Position numbers and translations under genes: made by a program | Shown here: positions 1-7,683 of the stretch, in pieces | Layout of the letters: the number at the start of each line of letters is the position of its first letter | Numbering within the stretch: the stretch's first letter is position 1 | Source of the DNA: M55B118 sp041694275 | GTDB taxonomy: Bacteria > Bacillota_I > Bacilli_A > Izemoplasmatales > Izemoplasmataceae | Direction: 5' to 3' | Assembly (NCBI GenBank): GCA_041694275.1 | Contig: JASMTQ010000033.1 | Span: 1-32,598, forward strand | Length of the DNA: 32,598 bases | The notes under the pieces: model-generated | Databases searched by the model: none | What the model saw: the letters and a program-made list of their open reading frames with translations, nothing else | What the model was told of the DNA's origin: nothing

Positions 1-891
1 GTCTTTGACATCACTGGCATGGTGCCACATGCTGATAAGTGCGTAGTTGATAGGAATGAGGGTAAAGGAAATCAGCGTGATGACAAAAGAATAAAGGGCA
101 TATATGATGGTGAGCGTGAGACCAAGCGCAATCGTCTGACCGCGAATCAGCGAGATCAAAAAGCCCACCAATGCGACCAGAAGGAAATAAATAATGAATA
201 ACACCAGGTTCAATACCAGATTGAGTACTAAAAATTCCAGAAGCATTCTTAAGCGTTTTTTCTTCATGATGCGCCGCTTGAGGTTCCAAGACCCCTTCAA
301 GGTCTTCTTGTGAAGCGTGAAAACACTCGGAAGCATCATCGTTTCAAAAAACGCTATGAACCCTACGAGCAATGTCGCATAGAACATGAAGCGCCACTGT
401 CTCACTTCCTCAATGGCTTCAACGATATGACTCGGAATGGAAATGGTGGAGAGAACCCCTACGAACTGCATCAGTTCCACAAAAAGGAAGAAAAGACCAG
501 CAGGAATAATTATCAGGACGTTTCTGCTTAAAAAAACATCTCTGATACGTTCAACACCAAGCCTTAGAAGTGGAAAAACCCCAATGGTCATGTTGGCTCT
601 TGAAAACCGGTAAAGCACCGAAAGTATGATAATCTCCATGGCAATGTAAAGCCCCAGCACGACACCAATCAGAACGATTATCAGTCCGGTTGTGGGCGTT
701 GTGATGTAGGCCATGATACGCGCATTCGTGATGTAGGTGAACCCGGCAAGTGAAATCGACCAGCTCATGAGGAGTGAAACGAGCGGAAAAATGAGCAGAA
801 TCCCCAGGACTCTGTACAGGCCTTCAAATATCAAAAGCGTCTTGATGTTGCGAAATAGGATGGTTTTGAAAATATTCAGTCTTTCTTTCAT
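1..891 (-). CDS. Membrane protein, glycerophosphodiester phosphodiesterase membrane-domain type (3' end outside window)
   Basis: The frame is open from an ATG at 891 to the window edge (297 codons, no stop), so only the N-terminal part is seen. It begins MKERLNIFKTILFRNIKTLL and holds about six to eight hydrophobic segments separated by short basic loops (for example WNLKRRIMKKKRLR). This layout resembles the GPDPase membrane domain that precedes a cytosolic GlpQ-type phosphodiesterase domain in many Bacillota. The catalytic domain, if present, would lie beyond position 1, so the enzyme activity is inference. The ribosome binding site is a modest GGGTG about 8 nt before the start. No neighbour is co-transcribed upstream, because the terminator of the PHP gene lies just before its promoter. 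Confidence 0.6.
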   Translation of the reverse strand, partial: MKERLNIFKTILFRNIKTLLIFEGLYRVLGILLIFPLVSLLMSWSISLAGFTYITNARIMAYITTPTTGLIIVLIGVVLGLYIAMEIIILSVLYRFSRANMTIGVFPLLRLGVERIRDVFLSRNVLIIIPAGLFFLFVELMQFVGVLSTISIPSHIVEAIEEVRQWRFMFYATLLVGFIAFFETMMLPSVFTLHKKTLKGSWNLKRRIMKKKRLRMLLEFLVLNLVLNLVLFIIYFLLVALVGFLISLIRGQTIALGLTLTIIYALYSFVITLISFTLIPINYALISMWHHASDVKD

Positions 892-917
892 TGTATTCAC
901 CCAATTCATTCACTTAA

Positions 918-946
918 ATTGTAACATGCACGCACGTGGATGCAAA
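918..946 (-). promoter_or_regulatory. Candidate promoter of the membrane-domain gene
   Basis: The minus strand has TTTGCA (941-946), 17 nt, then TACAAT (918-923), about 27 nt before the ATG at 891. The -35 overlaps the T tract of the preceding terminator. Confidence 0.4.
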
Positions 947-969
947 AAAAGACGCAAAGTCTGCGTCTT
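944..969 (-). terminator. Rho-independent terminator of the PHP lipoprotein gene
   Basis: On the minus strand AAGACGCA pairs with TGCGTCTT around a 5-nt loop and runs into seven T. It starts 6 nt after the PHP gene stop. Confidence 0.85.
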
Positions 970-974
970 CCTGT

Positions 975-2108
975 TTATTCGTTTTCTACAGTAAATCCAA
1001 AGGGCTGCGTGAGTGTCTTCGCTTCATCAGGACCATCCTGATCAACGATCAGACGGGCTCTGACGTAGTTGCCTTCAAATGAGCCATAACTGAACGTTTC
1101 GCCTTCACCGACCACGACCGATTCAAAGAAGTCTCCGGTTGTGCCGTGGAACCATTCAATCTTGTCGTAGCCTTCACCTTCGATGGTGATGGTTTTATTT
1201 TCCTTATCAACATCGATGGTTGAAATGGTGGGTGCGTCATCCATCACGTTGCTCGTATTCGATGTGAAGAAATGGCCGTTCTTCAGTGCGTTTTTAAGGC
1301 CTTCTTCACTGAAAGGTTCATCCATAAGCTGGGTGGTGTAGGACATATGAATACCATGAGAAAGATCATCACCATGGTAATCATCATTACCAAGGCCCCA
1401 AACAGGGCGTTCAGGCATGGTCTCAGTGAGTATTGCATCCCAGAGTCTTCTATCATGCGGGTATCTGTCATCCCGGTTGAAGACTTCGATGCCTATCAGG
1501 GATTCAAGTGGATGGTCATTGAATAGATCGGTCCACCAGTTCATGTGATACATATCCCCTTCACTGTAATCGCCGAAAAATTCTCCACCGGACTTCCATT
1601 CTCTGCCCGGGTGGGCGATGAACATGAGGGACTCTTCAATTGCGTCAAGCTCATCAAGGGTGTTGTGAAAAGCCTGAGGGTCCTGCTTAAGCGATTCAGG
1701 CTGCTGGTACTTGTAATCGGTGAAAAGCGAAACGGTATCGGGAAACCAGCCTGTCCTTGTTACGGTAAGTTCGTTGCCGAGGACATCAAGCATCCCAAGG
1801 TCTTCAGGATTTCGGTCCTCCCAGTTTTCATTGACTTCACTGAAGGCCCATGGATAGGTGACTTCATCATGGTCCGTGATCGCAAGAATATCATACTCGA
1901 GATCATCGTAAAGGTCGACCACGTCATGCGGTAGACCGTTGCCATCCGAATAGACGGTGTGGGTGTGCAAATTGGTTAGCGCGCGACCCGTGGTTTCAAA
2001 ATCTATGGATTCATATGGGTTGAGAACCAGTTTCGTATTCACCCCGCTGCAAGCATTGAGTGTGACTGTAAAAAGCATGATACTTATAAGCATGAAGATT
2101 TTTTTCAT
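975..2108 (-). CDS. PHP-domain metal-dependent phosphoesterase lipoprotein
   Basis: 377 residues. The N-terminus is a lipoprotein signal peptide with lipobox LNAC, so the mature protein should be anchored outside the membrane. All PHP metal-ligand motifs are visible: LHTHTVYSDG (HxHxxxSDG), ITDHDEV, FIAHPGREW and GNDDYHG. This suggests an active metal-dependent phosphoesterase. The last ~85 residues (from about PTISTIDVD) look like a beta-sandwich appendage. The start ATG at 2108 follows a GGAGG ribosome binding site. It lies 24 nt after the tRNA-Pro CCA end with no terminator between, so tRNA and lipoprotein gene probably share a transcript. The substrate is unknown; extracellular PHP lipoproteins are poorly characterised. 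Confidence 0.85.
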   Translation of the reverse strand: MKKIFMLISIMLFTVTLNACSGVNTKLVLNPYESIDFETTGRALTNLHTHTVYSDGNGLPHDVVDLYDDLEYDILAITDHDEVTYPWAFSEVNENWEDRNPEDLGMLDVLGNELTVTRTGWFPDTVSLFTDYKYQQPESLKQDPQAFHNTLDELDAIEESLMFIAHPGREWKSGGEFFGDYSEGDMYHMNWWTDLFNDHPLESLIGIEVFNRDDRYPHDRRLWDAILTETMPERPVWGLGNDDYHGDDLSHGIHMSYTTQLMDEPFSEEGLKNALKNGHFFTSNTSNVMDDAPTISTIDVDKENKTITIEGEGYDKIEWFHGTTGDFFESVVVGEGETFSYGSFEGNYVRARLIVDQDGPDEAKTLTQPFGFTVENE

Positions 2109-2132
2109 GAATTAGCCTCCATATAATAAAAA

Positions 2133-2209
2133 TGGTCGGGACGACAAGATTTGAACTTGCGACCTCTTGCACCCCATGCAAGCGCTCTACCAAGCTAAGC
2201 TACGTCCCG
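2133..2209 (-). tRNA. tRNA-Pro (anticodon GGG)
   Basis: 77 nt with encoded CCA. The acceptor stem CGGGACG pairs with CGTCCCG. The D arm reads GCTTAGCTTGGTAGAGC. The anticodon loop ATGGGGT within stem CTTGC/GCAAG gives GGG, and the T loop is TTCAAAT. Confidence 0.95.
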
Positions 2210-2226
2210 ACTTATTGTAACAATAT

Positions 2227-2255
2227 ATAATAACAGTTTAATAGTGCCTTTTCAA
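2227..2255 (-). promoter_or_regulatory. Promoter of tRNA-Pro
   Basis: Minus-strand TTGAAA (2250-2255), 17 nt, TATTAT (2227-2232). The predicted start site is about 10 nt before the tRNA 5' end. Confidence 0.65.
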
Positions 2256-2270
2256 GTAAAAATGTGAGGA

Positions 2271-2293
2271 AAAAGGGGCATGCGCCCCTTTAA
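2271..2293 (-). terminator. Terminator of the GH13 / ABC-F / SagB operon
   Basis: Minus-strand AAAGGGGC GCAT GCCCC TTTTT begins directly after the SagB-type gene stop at 2294. Confidence 0.85.
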
Positions 2294-3037
2294 TCACACT
2301 TTTCCAAGACTGGCCATGTATACGACGAACTGATGTTCGCCATCCAGACCGAGAATGCCGTTGAGACGGTCATCATCGTAGGCCGCGATGGCGCAGACAC
2401 CAGAACCAATGTCTTCAGCGACGAGATAAAGATTCTGTGCAACGTGTCCCGCGTCCAAGAAGAGATAGCGGTATCCGCGTTCACTGTAGCGGTATGTCAT
2501 GCGGTACGCATCGGCGACCCACATGAATACAGCGGCCGCTTCTTCTACTTGCGGTTGTTTGAGTGCGGCACGCCTTATTTTCTGGTTGATATCCGGTGCG
2601 GCTTCAAGTTTTTGAAGCTTGTGTTCAAGAGCGAGGTACCTGTAAAGCCCGCGTTTGAGGCCGTCGACATTGTTAATGAGAAGAATGGTTTCAAACGCAT
2701 GGCGGGCACCGGCTGAAGGGACGGTGCGGAATGTCGCCTTGTCTCTTACGTTGCGTTTGACGCCCTGGGTCATATAAAGCGCATAGGTGAGTTCATCCAG
2801 CGTGATAGGCTTGTTTTCATACATTCTTTTTGTCTTGCGGCCTTCCAGGGCATCACGAAGACTCACGTTTTCGGTTTTGATCTGTCTGATGGATTTAAGT
2901 TTTATGATGGGCCCGTCCGTTTCCACGTACGGGACTTCGAGTGCGGGTTGTTCCTTGCCTTTTTTCTGATCGGACATGGGTTGGGTTTCGTGTTTCGTGG
3001 CGTTTAGAAAATCAAGTCCGGTAATCTTTTTTGGCAT
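2294..3037 (-). CDS. SagB/ThcOx-type nitroreductase-fold dehydrogenase
   Basis: 247 residues from an ATG at 3037 preceded by AGAAGGAAACG; a TTG at 3067 would add ten residues but has no ribosome binding site. After a ~60-residue polar N-terminal segment come the hallmarks of the SagB-type FMN oxidoreductase family: KTKRMYENKPITLDELTYAL, then YMTQGVK, then VPSAGARHAFETILLI with GLYRYLALEHKL. In azoline synthesis SagB oxidises azolines to azoles. Here there is no cyclodehydratase, leader peptide or transporter nearby, so a stand-alone FMN reductase is as likely. It is the last gene of an operon, 26 nt after the ABC-F stop and followed at once by a terminator. Predicted cytosolic. Confidence 0.8.
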   Translation of the reverse strand: MPKKITGLDFLNATKHETQPMSDQKKGKEQPALEVPYVETDGPIIKLKSIRQIKTENVSLRDALEGRKTKRMYENKPITLDELTYALYMTQGVKRNVRDKATFRTVPSAGARHAFETILLINNVDGLKRGLYRYLALEHKLQKLEAAPDINQKIRRAALKQPQVEEAAAVFMWVADAYRMTYRYSERGYRYLFLDAGHVAQNLYLVAEDIGSGVCAIAAYDDDRLNGILGLDGEHQFVVYMASLGKV

Positions 3038-3063
3038 AATCGTTTCCTTCTTTCTGGTTATTG

Positions 3064-4602
3064 TCAATAAAGGGTGTATTCTATATCGCAGATATCCTGA
3101 TAGAACTCTTTTTCATGGGATACGAGAATCAGGGTTCCCTTGTAATCAAGCAATGCTGATTTAAGTGCCGATTTGGCATTGGCATCAAGGTGGTTCGTCG
3201 GCTCATCGAGGATGAGAACATTGCCTTTCTTGTGATAAAGCATCGCAAGACGCACTTTTGTTTTTTCTCCACCAGAGAGCGTTGAAATTCTTCTGGTGGC
3301 CATGGTGTAGTCTATGCCGTGATGACCAAGTAAAGAGAGAATTTCCTTTTTTGTGAAATCAGGATAGGTTGCATGCACGATTTCAAATGAGGTGCCATCC
3401 CCTTTGAGATGGCTTTCCTGTTCAAAGTAAGCGATGTTCGCCGTATCAATCCATTCGTAGTGGCCACCGATTTTTTCGATTTCACCCATGACGGTTTTGA
3501 TGAATGTCGATTTACCGATGCCGTTTTCCCCTGTGATGACCACTTTCTCACCCCGTCTTATGATAAAGGAAAGAGGATCGGTTAGCGGTCCTTCATAACC
3601 AATCTCGAGGTCTTGAACCTCAAGCACGTCGCGGCCTGTGGGACGCGAGAATGGAAAGGCGAACGAGTACGTGGGGTCGTCTTCCGGCCTTTGAATCTTC
3701 TTGATTTTTTTGAGCATCTTTCTTCGGCTTTTGGCACGTTTGGACGTTGAAGCTCTTGTGATGTTTTTCTGAATGAAGTCCTCGGTTTTCTTGATGAACT
3801 TCTTTTGGGATTCATAGGCTTTTTCATGCTGAACGTGTCTCAGTTCCCTTTCAGTGAGGTAGAAGCTGTAATCGCCTTTGTAGCGTTCTATGCCACCGTA
3901 TTCGAGTGCGAATACGGTTCTGGCGATTTTTTTCAGGAACTCCTCGTCATGGGAAACCACCAAAAAGGCTTTGTCATACTGATTTAAAAAAGCACTCAGC
4001 CACTCGATGTGTTCGACATCGAGAAAGTTTGTAGGCTCATCAAGCAAAAGCACGTCCGCTTCTTCCAGAAGAAGTTTCGCAAGGATGGCTTTCGCGCGCA
4101 TGCCTCCTGACAAGGTGCCCAGAGGACTCTTCAGGAAAATCTCAGAAAGACCAAGTCCCCCAATCATCTTTCCGATTCTCGACTTGATGGCATAGAAGTC
4201 CTTTTCCATCAGGGTTTCACCGATATCACTGGCCCGATGAAGCAGTTTGGTCTGTCTATCCGGGTCGCTTTCCATCCCTACTTCTTCATAGAGGGATTCC
4301 ATCTTCTTTTCAAGTTCGAAAAGGTCTTCAAAAACGCCGTGTAGATACGTTTCAAGTGTCAGATCATCATCCAGTGTCGCGTACTGATCAAGGTAACCCA
4401 CCTGCTTGTTGTTTTGCCACTCAACCTCGCCCGTATCTGGAATCAGTCGCTTGGCAAGGAGTTTCATGAAGGTTGACTTCCCTGTACCGTTGGGGCCTAC
4501 CAGGACGGCATGCTCCTTTTCAAAAAGTCGCATGTTCACCCCTTCTAAAAGGGTGCCCTCCCCATGATCGAATTTAAGGTCTTTGACCGTTAAAAGACTC
4601 AC
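3064..4602 (-). CDS. ABC-F family ATPase (two nucleotide-binding domains, ribosome-associated type)
   Basis: 512 residues, two ABC domains and no membrane segments. The first has Walker A GPNGTGKST, signature LSGGMRAK and Walker B LLLDEPTNFLD. The second has GENGIGKST, LSGGEKTKVRLA and LILDEPTNHLD. Between them is a charged linker rich in K/R (ITRASTSKRAKSRRKMLKK), the P-site tRNA-interacting motif typical of ABC-F proteins. Members act on the ribosome as translation factors or antibiotic-protection proteins. Sequence alone does not tell which, and no resistance leader peptide was recognised. Its ATG overlaps the stop of the glycosidase gene by 4 nt, so the two are translationally coupled. 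Confidence 0.9.
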   Translation of the reverse strand: MSLLTVKDLKFDHGEGTLLEGVNMRLFEKEHAVLVGPNGTGKSTFMKLLAKRLIPDTGEVEWQNNKQVGYLDQYATLDDDLTLETYLHGVFEDLFELEKKMESLYEEVGMESDPDRQTKLLHRASDIGETLMEKDFYAIKSRIGKMIGGLGLSEIFLKSPLGTLSGGMRAKAILAKLLLEEADVLLLDEPTNFLDVEHIEWLSAFLNQYDKAFLVVSHDEEFLKKIARTVFALEYGGIERYKGDYSFYLTERELRHVQHEKAYESQKKFIKKTEDFIQKNITRASTSKRAKSRRKMLKKIKKIQRPEDDPTYSFAFPFSRPTGRDVLEVQDLEIGYEGPLTDPLSFIIRRGEKVVITGENGIGKSTFIKTVMGEIEKIGGHYEWIDTANIAYFEQESHLKGDGTSFEIVHATYPDFTKKEILSLLGHHGIDYTMATRRISTLSGGEKTKVRLAMLYHKKGNVLILDEPTNHLDANAKSALKSALLDYKGTLILVSHEKEFYQDICDIEYTLY

Positions 4603-5912
4603 TTTGATTCTTGCCTGTTTTTGGTATTCGTTTTAACAATCAACGGTGTCGCTTCACTTTCAACCATTCCGTTTTTGATGGTGACTTCACTGCCGTCAAT
4701 CGCATTGACATACTTGCCATCAAGCAGAGGAACACTAATTTTTAGGCGGTCTTTTGAAACATTGAATACACCCAGTGCGTAAGCATCATCAAGCGTGTAA
4801 GATCCGATGAGCGCATTGCCTTCTTTTGCCTTTTCAATGGTATAGCTGCCATCGGTGAAAAGAGGCCCACGCACGGTTTGTGACAAGGTTTTGATCATTT
4901 TGGAAATGTCTTTTGGCCCTTGTCTTTGCGTGTCCTTCTCAAACAGATTGGGATGATGGTCACTGAGGGTTTCACCACCTGCAAAGATCATGGTCGATCC
5001 TTTTGAGAAAAAGGAAAATGCATGCCAGTTGAGAAGAAGGGACTGATTATTGTCAACCATCGTCGCAAAACGTCCGAAATCATGGTTTTCAAGATTTCTC
5101 ATTTTGATATAGTTCTTCGGATAGATTTCTTCTTGAAGATTGAGCCAGTCGACATACGGCTGAAGCGACCCGTCGTTTTTGAGATAATGTTCAAGGGAAG
5201 GCTGGGTATCATAATCGTAGGCCATATCAAAGACACGATAAATCTCCCCTTCACTGAGGCCTTCGAACCCTTCGTTTCTAAAGGCTCTCAAAAAGCCGCC
5301 ATGAACGGATTCAGAGACCCATATGGTGTCTGGATCGATTTTTTTGACCGCTTCTTTCGCTTCACTCAGAAAATCAAGGGGAAGGAAGCTCGCAACATCG
5401 AAACGGTATCCATCCACACCCATTTTCGTATAAATTTCAAGGGTATTGATAAGATAATCTCTGAGAGGACGGTTGTCTTTGTAATCAAAATCGACGATGT
5501 CCCACCAGTCTCCTACACGGTTCGTGTACGCGCCATCTTCTTTATAGAACCATTCGGGATGCGCGTTAAAAAGCACTGAATCATAGGACGTGTGGTTGAA
5601 TACGATATCCATCATGATCTTCATCCCGTGTTCATGGGTCTTTTCAATCAATGTCTTGAAATCGTCAATCGTGCCGAGATTTTCATTGATATCTCTGTAG
5701 TCCTTTATGGAATAAGGGCTTCCGTAAGCCCCTTTCCTCTGTTTTTCTCCGATTGGATGCACCGGAAGCAGATAAAGAACGTCAACACCTAAATCAGCGA
5801 TTCGTTCAAGGTCTTCAACAAGCGCTTTGAAAGTCCCTTCCTCGGTATGGTTTCTAACAAAAACCTGATAGATGAAAAGGTCTCTTTGTTTCGTTGGTGT
5901 ATGAATACTCAT
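4599..5912 (-). CDS. GH13 alpha-amylase family glycosidase
   Basis: 437 residues, no signal peptide, so probably cytosolic. The GH13 conserved regions are present: DIVFNHT (about 102-108), GYRFDVAS with nucleophile D172, acid/base E201 in WVSESVHG, and ENHDFGR with D278. The C-terminal ~80 residues look like a short beta domain. The compact size suits an enzyme acting on small alpha-glucans; subfamily and linkage are not resolved. It has a strong AAGGAG ribosome binding site and is first in an operon with the ABC-F and SagB-type genes. Pairing these three functions is unusual, and co-transcription may be incidental. Confidence 0.88.
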   Translation of the reverse strand: MSIHTPTKQRDLFIYQVFVRNHTEEGTFKALVEDLERIADLGVDVLYLLPVHPIGEKQRKGAYGSPYSIKDYRDINENLGTIDDFKTLIEKTHEHGMKIMMDIVFNHTSYDSVLFNAHPEWFYKEDGAYTNRVGDWWDIVDFDYKDNRPLRDYLINTLEIYTKMGVDGYRFDVASFLPLDFLSEAKEAVKKIDPDTIWVSESVHGGFLRAFRNEGFEGLSEGEIYRVFDMAYDYDTQPSLEHYLKNDGSLQPYVDWLNLQEEIYPKNYIKMRNLENHDFGRFATMVDNNQSLLLNWHAFSFFSKGSTMIFAGGETLSDHHPNLFEKDTQRQGPKDISKMIKTLSQTVRGPLFTDGSYTIEKAKEGNALIGSYTLDDAYALGVFNVSKDRLKISVPLLDGKYVNAIDGSEVTIKNGMVESEATPLIVKTNTKNRQESK

Positions 5913-5940
5913 GATTATTAACTCCTTGTATAAAACTTTT

Positions 5941-5957
5941 ACCTTTCCTTGAAAGGT
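5941..5957. promoter_or_regulatory. Perfect 7-3-7 inverted repeat, candidate operator of the GH13 operon
   Basis: ACCTTTC and GAAAGGT are separated by 3 nt. On the minus strand the dyad lies just downstream of the predicted start site and 29 nt before the ATG, a common place for a repressor operator. Confidence 0.4.
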
Positions 5958-5968
5958 TTACCGCGTCT

Positions 5969-5996
5969 ATTATAGCACAAATCCACGTGTTTTAAA
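5969..5996 (-). promoter_or_regulatory. Promoter of the GH13 / ABC-F / SagB operon
   Basis: Minus-strand TATAAT (5969-5974) with TTTAAA (5991-5996) 16 nt upstream. Confidence 0.5.
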
Positions 5997-6013
5997 GGTT
6001 TAACCCGCCCCAA

Positions 6014-6042
6014 GAAAAAAACTTCGGGTCCCTGACCCGAAG
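6014..6042 (-). terminator. Terminator of the feo operon
   Basis: Minus-strand CTTCGGGTC, 3-nt loop, GACCCGAAG, then seven T. It begins 5 nt after the stop of the Cys-rich peptide gene. Confidence 0.9.
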
Positions 6043-6047
6043 CCTTG

Positions 6048-6233
6048 TTACTTATGAAGTTCGTGCCGCATTTCCTGTTTGAGGGTACCAGCGTCCTTGT
6101 TGCAAGTTGATACGATTGGACACGCAGTGCATGCACTGCTGCAGACGGCTCCGTTCTTATGATCCTTGTAGAGTTTTCTTATGATGAGCGAAAACATGAT
6201 ACCAAGAATGGCGATTACGATAATATTACCCAA
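6048..6233 (-). CDS. FeoB-associated Cys-rich membrane protein
   Basis: 61 residues: one N-terminal membrane helix (NIIVIAILGIMFSLIIRKLY), a short basic stretch, then a cysteine cluster CSSACTACPIVSTC. This matches small FeoB-associated Cys-rich proteins encoded right after feoB in many Bacillota, which are thought to help the Fe2+ transporter, possibly by binding iron at the membrane. The start is a TTG overlapping the feoB stop by 8 nt, with a G-rich GGAAAGGGG about 10 nt upstream. A later ATG would cut into the membrane helix, so the TTG is preferred. Last gene of the feo operon. Confidence 0.85.
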   Translation of the reverse strand: MGNIIVIAILGIMFSLIIRKLYKDHKNGAVCSSACTACPIVSTCNKDAGTLKQEMRHELHK

Positions 6234-7683
6234 TTTTGGCTAGCCCCTTTCCTCTTTTTGAAAGACTGTTCAGATAAAGGAAGACGATGATTGATACGAC
6301 TGCGATGATGAGTGCTGCCATGCTTCCAATGCCAAATGATCCAGTCACGACCAGGGTCCCTATCTGATAGATCACAAGCCCTGTTAAAAAGCCTATGAAA
6401 AGCTGAAGGAAAATCGCAAATACCGTCCAGGCTTTGCTTTCGAATTCTGTCTTCATTGCACCAATTGCGGCAAAACACGGTGGTGTGAAAAGATTGAAAG
6501 CGAGGTAGGCGACGGCTGAGACGCTTGTCATGCTTCCAACGGTCATCAGGGTTTCGCGTGTGTTTTCGATATTGTCAACCGCAAAATCTTCACTGATGGT
6601 GAAAGAGAAGATGACAGCGAGTGCACCAACCACTTCCTCTTTTGCGACAAATCCTAGTATCGCGGCGGCGGCGAGTCCCCATGATGCGACACCAATCGGT
6701 GTCAGCAAAAAGGCGATCGGCGTAGCGATGACTTTGAGCATGGAAGCTTCAGGGCTGGCGACCTGCGTGAGTGAAAAGTCAAAGTTCACAAAGAACCAGA
6801 CAATCACGTTCATAAGCAAAATGATGGTTCCCGCCTTGACGACGAAGGCTTTGGCTCTTTGAAGCATTACGAAAAACGCTTTTTTGGGACTTGGAACCTG
6901 GTAATCAGGAAGCTCGACCATCAGGAAGCTATCCTCTTCCGCTTTTTGAAATGGATTGACCAGACGTTTGATGATGAGTCCGGTAATAAAAATAATGAGG
7001 ATGGCGACAAGGTAGGTCAGTGCGGTCATAAAGGCACTGCCTGTGAAAAATACACCAAGCAAAAGCGCGATGACAGGCAGTTTCGCCCCACAGGGAATAA
7101 ACGGTGTGAGTAGAATCGTCATGCGTCTTTGACGCGTGTTTTTGATGGTTCTTGCGGCCATGATCGCAGGGATGCTGCAGGCGGTACCCACATACATCGG
7201 AATGATGGATTTCCCAGCAAGACCGATTTTTTTGAAATACCTGTCCATAAGGAGTGCTACACGGGACATGTAGCCACTGTCTTCAAGCAAATGGAGCATG
7301 AAAAACAGAACCATGATTAACGGCAAAAAGCCAATGACGGCTGTGAATCCTCCGATAATCCCTTCGATAACGAGTCCCTGTAAAACAGCTCCTGAGCCAA
7401 TTGAATCAAGTCCTTGTTCAATCCACTGAGCAACCATTCCAAACGCGACTTCTATGTAATCGCGTACAAGCGGGCCTACCCATACCTGGGATATTGTGAA
7501 TACCAGCCACATGATGAGCATGAAAATCAGCAGTCCAATATATTTATGTGCAAACAACCTGTCAAGTTTGTCTGTAAATCTAGTGGCACCCGGACGATGG
7601 CTTGTCGTGGTGGCCTTTTCTACGAGGTCTTTTACCTCTTTTCTTTCTTCTTGTTCCACGGGGTGTGTTCTCTCCTTTTTCAA
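6226..7683 (-). CDS. feoB: FeoB membrane (permease) part, separate reading frame
   Basis: 485 codons. It holds the end of the FeoB helical linker (EVKDLVEKATTTSHRPG, RFTDKLDRLFAHKYIGL) and the whole polytopic membrane domain, including the Gate motif region PFIPCGAKLPVIALLLG, GYMSRVALLMDR and the second gate FTPPCFAAIGAMK. FeoB moves Fe2+ across the cytoplasmic membrane. The frame overlaps the upstream G-domain frame by about 100 nt, shifted +1. Its first possible start is a TTG at 7683 with no ribosome binding site, so independent initiation looks poor. Joining after codon 164 of the upstream frame would give about 646 residues, a normal FeoB length. It may be a frameshift mutation, a sequencing error in an A5 tract, or a programmed shift. 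Confidence 0.9.
   Translation of the reverse strand: MKKERTHPVEQEERKEVKDLVEKATTTSHRPGATRFTDKLDRLFAHKYIGLLIFMLIMWLVFTISQVWVGPLVRDYIEVAFGMVAQWIEQGLDSIGSGAVLQGLVIEGIIGGFTAVIGFLPLIMVLFFMLHLLEDSGYMSRVALLMDRYFKKIGLAGKSIIPMYVGTACSIPAIMAARTIKNTRQRRMTILLTPFIPCGAKLPVIALLLGVFFTGSAFMTALTYLVAILIIFITGLIIKRLVNPFQKAEEDSFLMVELPDYQVPSPKKAFFVMLQRAKAFVVKAGTIILLMNVIVWFFVNFDFSLTQVASPEASMLKVIATPIAFLLTPIGVASWGLAAAAILGFVAKEEVVGALAVIFSFTISEDFAVDNIENTRETLMTVGSMTSVSAVAYLAFNLFTPPCFAAIGAMKTEFESKAWTVFAIFLQLFIGFLTGLVIYQIGTLVVTGSFGIGSMAALIIAVVSIIVFLYLNSLSKRGKGLAKIG

Noticed and set aside
2294..5912. Azole-modified peptide biosynthesis cluster based on the SagB-like gene
   Set aside because: No cyclodehydratase, YcaO protein, precursor peptide or dedicated exporter; the ABC gene is ABC-F, not a transporter.
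7630..7683. A classical -1 programmed frameshift joining the two feoB frames
   Set aside because: The downstream frame is +1, not -1, relative to the GTPase frame, and there is no X XXY YYZ heptamer in the needed register. A +1 event or an extra A fits better, so only the frame break itself is reported.
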